Positions 25,936 to 35,818 of a stretch of 64,000 bases of DNA are shown one piece after another (positions within the stretch are counted from its first letter, which is position 1; every line of letters begins with the position of its first letter). Where the stretch lies: contig NZ_CP012670.1 in the NCBI RefSeq assembly GCF_004135735.1, forward strand, positions 4,175,501-4,239,500, written 5' to 3'. The translations under genes and the position numbers were made by a program. Below the pieces are notes generated by a model that saw nothing but the letters and a program-made list of their open reading frames with translations, was not told the DNA's origin and made no database searches. Source of the DNA: Sorangium cellulosum. GTDB lineage: Bacteria > Myxococcota_A > Polyangia > Polyangiales > Polyangiaceae.

Positions 25936-26015
25936 AACCACAGAGGCACAGAGGGCACCGAGAGGAGAGTTGTTTTTTTCTTTCTCTCCTCTGTGCTCTC
26001 TGCGCCTCTATGGTT
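25936..26015. repeat. Long inverted repeat (accacagaggcacagag-type element)
   Basis: Left arm 25936-25969 and right arm 25984-26015 pair over about 32 bases with few mismatches around a T-rich 14-nt loop. The sequence aaccacagaggcacagaggg matches a dispersed intergenic element I have seen in many unrelated bacterial genomes. It sits 30 bp past the stop of the PHP-UvrD gene and could also act as its terminator. Confidence 0.75.
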
Positions 26016-26044
26016 ATTGGTCTGAGCTCGACCCGATCGGTGCT

Positions 26045-28907
<2,863 letters not shown>

Positions 28908-29066
28908 GTCGTGGGCCGCGGTTCCTATCGAGAACTTCCTCGCGGCGTCAATCGCAGATTCCGGCGATCTTCGCGAAATTTGGCCGGAAAATTCGACGCG
29001 CCGAACGTAAAGACACTCGACGCGAAAAAGGTGATGTGACGCGGCAAAATGATCGTGCTCGACGTA

Positions 29067-29161
29067 ATGTGTTGCGGCGCGTGCGTGTCGATGGGCTCGC
29101 CTGGAGTCCTGGCCGATGTGTTGCGGCGCGTGCGTGTCGATGGGCTCGCCTGGAGTCCTGG
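29067..29161. repeat. 46-bp direct repeat x2, period 49
   Basis: Identical copies at 29067-29112 and 29116-29161, each beginning atgtgttgcggcgcgtgcgt and ending gcctggagtcctgg. A partial third ggagtcctg follows. Intergenic. Confidence 0.92.
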
Positions 29162-29172
29162 AGGAGTCCTGA

Positions 29173-29210
29173 CTGCGTCGCTGCGTCGCTGCGTCGCTGC
29201 GTCGCTGCGT
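29173..29210. repeat. 8-bp tandem repeat, about 4.8 copies
   Basis: Units of ctgcgtcg from 29173; the fifth is changed to ctgcgtgg. Not a multiple of three and intergenic, hence a likely slippage-prone site. Confidence 0.9.
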
Positions 29211-29433
29211 GGAGGGTGCAGGCAGTCGCGTCCTCACACCATGCCCCCGCGCATCCCACATGAGGCGGTCGCCGGAGGATCTTCACAGTGACGTGGTCCC
29301 AGAAGAAAGCTCGATTACGATGCTCCGCCGGTCATGCCCTGCGCTTGCGTCCGAGCTGCGCTGGAGGCTATCCTGGCGAGCCCAGGGGCCCTCCGCTGCC
29401 GTCGAGAGGCGCAGGGCCCCGTGACCTCGCTCC

Positions 29434-32046
29434 GTGCAATCGCCCTGGCCCCTCTCCGTCGTCGCCCTGACTCCATCAGCTTGCGGTGCCGTTCGATGGC
29501 GCATGCAGGGCGCAGAGCGGCTCACGGTCATCGTCAAAGCGACGTTCGCCCTGGTCCACGACAGGAGCGCCGAGCTCGCCCCGCCGGACGAGCTGGTCCG
29601 CACCGATCAGCTTCGAGGGGGGCGGGGCAGCCTGGAAGAGGCGTGTGAGACGGCGCCCTACCTGCCGGGCGCCGGGGTCCTCGTGCGCGGGCACGCCTGC
29701 GCGCCGGCGGGAAAGACCGTGACGGCGCTCCCGGTGCGGGTCGCGCTGTTCCGCAAGGACCGCTGGATCCTCAACAAGGTCCTTCATGTCTTCGGCGACT
29801 ACACGCGAGAGGCGCCGAGCCCGCGCCCGTTCAGCCGGATGCCGATCGTGTACGAGCGCGCGTATGGCGGCCCGCGCGTCGACATGAACCCGGTGGGCGT
29901 GGGCGCCGACGCGGCGCTGCCGAACATCGTCGATCCTGCCGATCCGACGCGGCCGGCGGGCCTCGGCCCGGTCGCGAGGCACTGGGCCCCGAGGCGGCAT
30001 TTCCTCGGGCGGGATCGGACGATCGACCCCCTGTCCCCGGAGCTCGATACCAGCTTCGATTTCCGGTACTTCCACGCGGCGCCCGCGGACCAGCAGATCG
30101 CCTTTCTCCGCGGCGATGAGTGGATCTTCCTGGAGGGCCTGCACCCGCATTGCCCGTGGCTCCGGTCCAGCCTGCCCTCGGCCCGCGGGCTCGCGCGGCT
30201 CTACCGGTCCGGATCGGCGGGCGAGGACCAGGGGCAGCCGGTCGAGCTCGTGGCCGACACGCTGACCCTCGACGCGGACCGGCTGCGCTGCTCGCTGATC
30301 TGGCGGGGGAGCGTCGCGCTCGCGCCGGGCGACACGCTGGCCCGCATGCGCGTGGTCGCGGGCGTCGAGCTGCCGGGGCGGCCCCTCGCGTGGCCCTCCG
30401 CGGCGGCCGGTCCCCCTCCGTCCCAGGGCAGGCCCGGCGCGCCGGGCCTCGCCGGAGGAGCGCCGGAGGCCGGGAGGGGCCCTGTCATCGAGGACGAGGA
30501 CACGGCCGACTCCCAGGATGGCGTCGGCCCGGGGATCCAGCCGCTGGCGCCGTTCGCGCTCGCCGAGCCCGGGAGCGGGCCCGCCCCTCGGACCACGGCG
30601 ATCCCTGGAGCGCCCTGGAGCGGTCATCCGCGGCCGACGCCGCCGCGCCCGCCGTCCCCCCGGGCCATGGTGACGCTGGTGGACGCGTCGGCCGGCGCGG
30701 CGGGGCCGCCGGCGCCGCCGTCGCATCCGCCGTTCCGCGCCATGGTGACGCTGGTGGACGCGCCGGCCGGCGCGGCGGGGAACGGCGCGGTGAGCCACTT
30801 CGCACCGGAGCTCGAGGCGGTGCTCACCGGGATCGGCGACCTCGCCGGGCCGTCACGGCGCCGCGCGGGGGAGCCTGCCCCACCACCGTCGCCCCTGCCG
30901 TTCGCGCCCGCGCCCACGCCGCCGCCGCGGGTCGAGCCTCCCGCGGGCTCCGTGCCGTTCGCGATGCCGTTCACCCGCCCCGGGATCACGCCCTCGCCGC
31001 ACCCGGGCGACGTTCCCGGGGCGCCCGCGCCGGCAGGAGCGACGTCGCCCGCGCCTCCCGGCGAGCAGCGCGCCGCGATGGACGCGCCGCGTCCGTCGCG
31101 CGCCGCGGAGCCCAGCGTCCGGTCCGAGCCCGCCGCGTCCGCGGGCGGCGCCGCCCCCGCGAGCAGCGCCGCCCCCGCGAGCAGCGCCGCCCCCGCGAGC
31201 AGCGCCGTGCCCGCTAGCAGCGCCGCCCCTGTGAGCAACGCCGCCCCCGCGAGCAGCGCCGCGCCCGCTAGCAGCGCCGCGCCCGCTAGCAGCGCCGCCC
31301 CCGCGAGCAGCGCCGCCCCCGCGAGCAGCGCCGCGTATTCCGTCCCGGGGTCCGAGCCGGAGGCCCGGGGACTGCGCGCGACGCTGCTCGCTCGTCTCAG
31401 GAGCGGTCAGCCGCTCCACGACCTGGAGCTCGCGGGGGTCGAGCTCGACGGCATCGACTTCAGCGGCGCCTCGCTCGAGCGCCTGAACCTCGCCGGCTCG
31501 ACGCTCACCCGGTGCAACTTCGCCTCGGCGCGCCTCTCCGGCGCGAACATGAGCGGCGCGGACCTGACGGGCGCGTGCTTCCACGAGGCCGACCTGACGC
31601 GCGCCGACCTCTCCCGCGCCACGCTCGACCGGGCGCGGCTCTCCTCCGCGCTCCTCAGGAACGCCGACCTCGCGTTCGCGAGGGGCTCGCACGCGAGCTT
31701 CGAGGGCGCGTCGCTGGAGGGCGCCGACCTCCGGCAGGCGCGCCTCGTCGAGGCCGTCTTCGACCGGGCGTGCCTCGCGGACATCAACGGGAGCAAGGCC
31801 GATATCTCGCGATCGAGCCTCGCGCGCGCCAACCTCGCCGGCGCCATCCTGCGCGCGGCGAAGCTCAAGGAGGCGAGTCTGCCCTGCGCCAACGTCGAGG
31901 GCGCCGATCTGCGCGACGCGGATCTCGCGGGCGCCAACGTCTATGGCGTCAAGCTCGCGAGCGCGAGATCGAGCGGCGCGATCCTCCGCGCCCTCGTCGA
32001 GATCCCACCCGCGGAACACGGCATCAATCCGTCTTCAGGAGGTTGA
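29434..32046 (+). CDS. DUF2169-pentapeptide repeat fusion protein (T6SS adaptor-like)
   Basis: An 870-residue protein, first of the island. Residues 20-310 are a DUF2169 domain: LTVIVKATF, PIVYERAYGG...NPVG, FRYFHAAPADQQIAFLRGDEW (in pieces), LEGLHPHCPWLRSSLP. In Agrobacterium a DUF2169 protein stabilises and loads the PAAR-like effector Tde2 onto VgrG. Residues 310-640 are Pro/Ala/Ser-rich with many ASSAAP repeats. From about 650 to 860 are pentapeptide repeats of A(D/N)LxxA type forming a right-handed beta-helix. The GTG at 29434 gives the usual DUF2169 start. It is followed by vgrG at 110 bp. The fusion suggests an adaptor carrying its own solenoid. Confidence 0.85.
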   Translation: MQSPWPLSVVALTPSACGAVRWRMQGAERLTVIVKATFALVHDRSAELAPPDELVRTDQLRGGRGSLEEACETAPYLPGAGVLVRGHACAPAGKTVTALPVRVALFRKDRWILNKVLHVFGDYTREAPSPRPFSRMPIVYERAYGGPRVDMNPVGVGADAALPNIVDPADPTRPAGLGPVARHWAPRRHFLGRDRTIDPLSPELDTSFDFRYFHAAPADQQIAFLRGDEWIFLEGLHPHCPWLRSSLPSARGLARLYRSGSAGEDQGQPVELVADTLTLDADRLRCSLIWRGSVALAPGDTLARMRVVAGVELPGRPLAWPSAAAGPPPSQGRPGAPGLAGGAPEAGRGPVIEDEDTADSQDGVGPGIQPLAPFALAEPGSGPAPRTTAIPGAPWSGHPRPTPPRPPSPRAMVTLVDASAGAAGPPAPPSHPPFRAMVTLVDAPAGAAGNGAVSHFAPELEAVLTGIGDLAGPSRRRAGEPAPPPSPLPFAPAPTPPPRVEPPAGSVPFAMPFTRPGITPSPHPGDVPGAPAPAGATSPAPPGEQRAAMDAPRPSRAAEPSVRSEPAASAGGAAPASSAAPASSAAPASSAVPASSAAPVSNAAPASSAAPASSAAPASSAAPASSAAPASSAAYSVPGSEPEARGLRATLLARLRSGQPLHDLELAGVELDGIDFSGASLERLNLAGSTLTRCNFASARLSGANMSGADLTGACFHEADLTRADLSRATLDRARLSSALLRNADLAFARGSHASFEGASLEGADLRQARLVEAVFDRACLADINGSKADISRSSLARANLAGAILRAAKLKEASLPCANVEGADLRDADLAGANVYGVKLASARSSGAILRALVEIPPAEHGINPSSGG
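31139..31335. repeat. 18-bp coding repeats (ASSAAP/ASSAAPV)
   Basis: About ten copies of a unit like gcccccgcgagcagcgcc in the linker of the first DUF2169 protein, encoding Ala-Pro-Ala-Ser-Ser-Ala. In frame. Confidence 0.85.
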
Positions 32047-32156
32047 CCGGCTGACGGATTTGCGTCTAGTTCTATCCTCGGGCTCTCTCGGGACGGCTCG
32101 CGGACGACTCTCCTCGAGGCACCCGATGTGTGCCGTCGAACAACGCAGGAAAGGCC

Positions 32157-34577
32157 ATGGACGACCTCATCAAAATCTCCTCGGGCGCGCTCCCCAGCTC
32201 CACGCGCGTCGTCGGATTCCGCGGCGTCGAGGCCATCTCGCGCCCGTACCAGATCGACATCTACCTCCTGCTCCAGGGCGAGGACGCGGAGTCGTTGGAC
32301 CTCTCCGACGCCATCGGGGCCAGGGCCTCGCTCGCGCTCGACTGGCTCACGGACAACCGCCCTCCCTTCGTCTTCGCCGGCGTCCTCGCGACCCTCGGCG
32401 TGCTGCACGAGCTCGACGGCCGCTCGCTGCTCCGCGCGGTGCTCGTGCCGAAGCTCTGGCTGCTCGGCCTCTCCAGGCACAGCCGCATCTTCACGAAGCA
32501 GACGTTCCCCGACGTCATGAAGGCCGTCCTCGAGGAGAACGGCATCGGACCTGACGAGTACGAGATGCGCCTCGGCAGCTATGACGTCGAGGAGCACATC
32601 TGCCAGTACCGGGAGAGCGACCTCGATTTCCTCTCGCGGTGGATGGAGCGCGAGGGCATCTTCTACTTCTTCGAGCACTCGCCGGACGGCGACAAGGTCG
32701 TCTTCTGCGACGCCAAGGCGTACGAGGAGGACCCGATCGGCGCGCCCGTCCGCTACCACCCGCAGGTCGGGCACGACGTGAGCGCGGGCATGTCGCTCCG
32801 CACCTTCACCAGCCAGCACACGACGCTCCCGGCGGCGATCAAGCTCAAGGACTACGACTACGCGCGGCCGAACCTGAACGTCGCCGGCGCCGCGCGCGTG
32901 TCGCCGAACGGCGCGGGGGAGGTGAGCCTCTACGGCGAGCGCTTCTTCACGCCGGCGGCGGGCGAGCGGCTCGCCAGGATCCGCGCCGAGGAGATGCTGG
33001 CGCGGCAGGTGGTCTACCGGGCGTCGGGGACGCGGCTGCACCTCCGGCCCGGCTACACGTTCGAGCTCGACGACCACCCGCGCGCCGCGTTCAACGCGAG
33101 ATACCTCACCATCGAGGCGCACCACTACGGCAACCAGCTCGCCGGGACCACCATGTACCGCGAGATGCTCGATCTGCCGCACGAGGATGTTTATTTCGTC
33201 GAGCTCACCGCCATCCCCGCGAAGACGCAGATGCGCGCGGAGTCGCGCACGCCGTGGCCGCGCATCTACGGTTACGAGAACGGCACCGTGGACGGGCCCG
33301 CGGAGAGCGAGTACGCGCAGATCGACGATCTCGGCCGCTACAACGTGAAGTTCAAGTTCGACGAGAGCAACCTGAAGAGCGGGAAGGCGTCGACCTTCGT
33401 GCGCATGATGCAGCCGCACGGCGGCGGCATCGAGGGCTTTCACTTCCCGCTCCGCCGGGGGACGGAGGTGGTGCTCAGCTTCCTCGGCGGCGACCCCGAC
33501 CGGCCGGTCATCTCGGGCGTCGTGCCGAACGCGCTCACGCCGAGCCCGATCACGAGCGGCAACCACACGAGGAACGTCATCCAGACGGGCGGGCGCAACC
33601 GGCTCGAGCTCGAGGACCGGGCGGGGCAGCAGCGCGTCACGCTCTCGACGCCGTACTCGAACACGTACCTGCGCATGGGCGCGCCGAACGACGATCACGA
33701 GCTCATCGTGAAGACGGACGACAACACGCTGCTCGACGCGGGCAAGAACTTCGACCAGACCGTGGGCCTGAACGGCGGCGGCACCTGGAACGCCACGATC
33801 AAGGACAGCTGGATCACCCACGTGCAGTCCGGGATCCACGAGCTCTTCGTCGAGTCCGGCACCTCGTACACCGAGATCGAGGGCGACACGTGGCTCCACG
33901 TGCTGACTGGCAACCTGTTCACCGACGTCGACACGGGCACGATGATCACCAACGTCGAGGGAGACACCACGACGACGGTGAAGACCGGCAATTACACGGT
34001 GAACATCGACACCGGGAACACGACCGTCACCACCAAGTCCGGAGACACCCTGGTCGACACGCAGTCCGGGACCACGACCATCAAGAGCCAGGGCAAGATG
34101 ACGCTGGAGACCCAGGACCAGTGCGAGGTCAGGGTCAAGAGCAACATGATGCAATACGTCGACGGCAACATGGTGGGGGAGATCAAGGGCGCGGCCCAGC
34201 TCACGACCCACGGACCCTTCCAGAAGCTCTACAACTCGAACAACGTCAACGTCACGGGCGGGTTCAAGTCGGACACGTTCCTCGGCCTGTCGAACACCAA
34301 CGCCATCGGCGCCAGCATCGCCACCTTCGTCGGCGCGAAGGCGACGCTGGAGCTCTCCGCGGCCTTCACGGCGACCTACGCGGCCAAGCTCGACATCGCG
34401 GGCGGCGTGGCGCTGGCGTTCAAGTGGGGCGCCTCGCTCGCGATCAACAGCGCTGTCGAGCTCACCGTGAAGCCGACGTCCATCGAGACGGGCGCGGCGA
34501 AGATCTCCCAGCTCCCGACGCGGCTCGCGATGTGCGCGCTGCGCTACCACCTCTCCGGCGTCCATGTGCTCAGCTGA
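32157..34577 (+). CDS. vgrG: T6SS spike protein VgrG
   Basis: An 806-residue protein. The ATG at 32157 follows CAGGAAAGG; an upstream GTG (32130) is possible. The N-terminus resembles the gp27-like part (FRGVEAISRPYQIDIYLL, YRESDLDFLSRWMEREGIFYFFEH, a VgrG/Vgr_GE signature). The gp5-like OB region has WPRIYGYENG, DDLGRYNVKFKFD, FVRMMQPHGGG and a FPLRRGTEVVLSFLGGDPDRPVI segment. From about residue 530 a long, regular Thr/Val/Asp/Gly region (DTGTMITNVEGDTTTTVKTG...) forms the needle beta-helix. No toxin domain is fused at the C-terminus. It should form the trimeric tip on which the DUF4150 protein sits. Confidence 0.93.
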   Translation: MDDLIKISSGALPSSTRVVGFRGVEAISRPYQIDIYLLLQGEDAESLDLSDAIGARASLALDWLTDNRPPFVFAGVLATLGVLHELDGRSLLRAVLVPKLWLLGLSRHSRIFTKQTFPDVMKAVLEENGIGPDEYEMRLGSYDVEEHICQYRESDLDFLSRWMEREGIFYFFEHSPDGDKVVFCDAKAYEEDPIGAPVRYHPQVGHDVSAGMSLRTFTSQHTTLPAAIKLKDYDYARPNLNVAGAARVSPNGAGEVSLYGERFFTPAAGERLARIRAEEMLARQVVYRASGTRLHLRPGYTFELDDHPRAAFNARYLTIEAHHYGNQLAGTTMYREMLDLPHEDVYFVELTAIPAKTQMRAESRTPWPRIYGYENGTVDGPAESEYAQIDDLGRYNVKFKFDESNLKSGKASTFVRMMQPHGGGIEGFHFPLRRGTEVVLSFLGGDPDRPVISGVVPNALTPSPITSGNHTRNVIQTGGRNRLELEDRAGQQRVTLSTPYSNTYLRMGAPNDDHELIVKTDDNTLLDAGKNFDQTVGLNGGGTWNATIKDSWITHVQSGIHELFVESGTSYTEIEGDTWLHVLTGNLFTDVDTGTMITNVEGDTTTTVKTGNYTVNIDTGNTTVTTKSGDTLVDTQSGTTTIKSQGKMTLETQDQCEVRVKSNMMQYVDGNMVGEIKGAAQLTTHGPFQKLYNSNNVNVTGGFKSDTFLGLSNTNAIGASIATFVGAKATLELSAAFTATYAAKLDIAGGVALAFKWGASLAINSAVELTVKPTSIETGAAKISQLPTRLAMCALRYHLSGVHVLS

Positions 34578-34657
34578 GGGAGCGAGCAGGGGCCGTTGTT
34601 CGATGAGCCCGACCTTGACCGCCGGCCCTCGCGGGCAGGCTCTATAGCTCACCGCCT

Positions 34658-35122
34658 GTGAGCTCGAAGGGAAAATCGCGCAGCGACATGGGTACAATCA
34701 TCGCTCTCACCGCCATCCTCGTGCCGCTGCTCGTCGTGGGGATGGTCCTCTTCTTCGTGTTCCGCCGGGAGAACGCCCAGGTCGACGCGATGAAGAGCCG
34801 GATGGCCGAGCTGGACTCCAGGATGGCCCGCGCGAGCCTCGCCCAGGCCACGGTGGTCTCGAGCCGGACGCGCGGCACCTTCCAGGACGGATCCATGGCG
34901 TTCGTCGACCTCCGGCTGGAGGTGCAGCCGCCCGGCGGGGCCCCCTACCTCGCGAACACGGAGTGGGAGCTGAACATCAGCTCCATGTCGATGGTGGAGC
35001 CGGGGAAGAGCGTCGCCGTCAAGATCGACGGCGAGGATCCCGAGATCATCTACCCCAACGTGAGCTGGGCCAGGCTGTCTCGCACGTTCATCGCGCGTGG
35101 CGTGAAGAAGAGCAAGCGGTGA
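34658..35122 (+). CDS. Small membrane protein (DUF3592-like), T6SS island
   Basis: A 154-residue protein starting at the GTG at 34658; an in-frame ATG at 34688 would remove ten residues. One transmembrane helix (MGTIIALTAILVPLLVVGMVLFFVF) is cut by a short coiled segment (QVDAMKSRMAELDSRMA). A beta-rich domain of about 80 residues follows, ending EPGKSVAVKIDGEDPEIIYP. The layout matches the proteins at 35310-35798 and 12621-13454. Its role in the island is unknown. Candidates are immunity to an unidentified effector, or membrane anchoring of the loading machinery. Confidence 0.72.
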   Translation: MSSKGKSRSDMGTIIALTAILVPLLVVGMVLFFVFRRENAQVDAMKSRMAELDSRMARASLAQATVVSSRTRGTFQDGSMAFVDLRLEVQPPGGAPYLANTEWELNISSMSMVEPGKSVAVKIDGEDPEIIYPNVSWARLSRTFIARGVKKSKR

Positions 35123-35140
35123 GCGCGTTCCCGCCGACAG

Positions 35141-35317
35141 ATGGGCATCGCCGCGACGATCAACGCAGCCATCGAGCTTGCGGCGGAGGGCGCGCAGGCC
35201 AGACAGTATGGCACGGTCGTCAACGTGGTCGGGAACAGGCCCCTGGGCCAGCTCGTCAAGCCCGAAAGGCCTGGTACACATATCCTGGGTGTAACTCCTC
35301 GGGGCCAGCATGAGTGA
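35141..35317 (+). CDS. Possible 58-residue protein
   Basis: An open frame of 58 codons between two small membrane-protein genes, overlapping the next start by 8 nt. Its composition is protein-like (INAAIELAAEGAQARQYGTV, NRPLGQLVKPERPGTHILGV) with no Arg/Pro noise. It has no strong ribosome site and no recognised family. The overlap with the following ATG fits the tightly packed island. It could also be chance open sequence. Confidence 0.35.
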   Translation: MGIAATINAAIELAAEGAQARQYGTVVNVVGNRPLGQLVKPERPGTHILGVTPRGQHE

Positions 35318-35798
35318 AGAGATCGCCGTCGGGCTGGCTATCGCGATACCGGCGCTCGCCATGCTCTATATGCTGGGCGATTTCGCCTGGCGGTTCGTCA
35401 AACCGTCACTGGCCGTACGTCGCCTCGAGGCCCGCGCTGCCGCAGGGGACCCCGAAGCCAGGGCGCGGCTCGCGCGCGCCGATGGCCTCCGCGAGGCGGC
35501 CCGCCGGGCGATGGGCGGCGAGGACCCGGATCGCAAGCGGATCCTCGCCAGCGGGCGCGCCGCGCGCGCGACCATCGCCGAGGTGCGCCCCACAGGCCTG
35601 AAGGTTTCGGCCAGCGCCGTGCCCATGCGGATCGTGGAGGTCGATCTCGACCTCGACGAGGGCTCGGGTCAGCGGGTGACGGTGTGTGACGCGGTGAGCG
35701 AGATCCATCTCGGCCGGTTGCTGAAAGGCGCCTCGGTCCCCGTGCGCGTCGACCCTTTGAGCGCGGACCGCGTCGTGGTCCTCTGGGACACTCTCTAA
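35310..35798 (+). CDS. Small membrane protein, T6SS island
   Basis: A 162-residue protein. The N-terminal helix IAVGLAIAIPALAMLYML spans the membrane. A charged helix follows (ARAAAGDPEARARLARADGLREAARRA), and then a compact beta domain (ATIAEVRPTGLKVSASAVPMRI..., KGASVPVRVDPLSADRVVVLW). The C-terminal pattern VPVRVDPxxxxRVVL parallels the VTVRYDPxNPRRVAL end of the protein at 12621-13454, so these are related by structure. The gene is 20 bp before the second DUF2169 gene. Function unknown. Confidence 0.72.
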   Translation: MSEEIAVGLAIAIPALAMLYMLGDFAWRFVKPSLAVRRLEARAAAGDPEARARLARADGLREAARRAMGGEDPDRKRILASGRAARATIAEVRPTGLKVSASAVPMRIVEVDLDLDEGSGQRVTVCDAVSEIHLGRLLKGASVPVRVDPLSADRVVVLWDTL

Positions 35799-35818
35799 GC
35801 GGAGACACTGGATTTCCT

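Larger units (their letters stand above)
28908..29433. other. Intergenic region with two repeat families
   Basis: 526 bp separating the minus-strand PHP-UvrD gene and the plus-strand T6SS island. It contains a 46-bp direct repeat (29067-29161) and an 8-bp tandem repeat (29173-29210). AT-rich DNA at 28940-29060 may carry the PHP-UvrD promoter. No gene seen. Confidence 0.5.
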
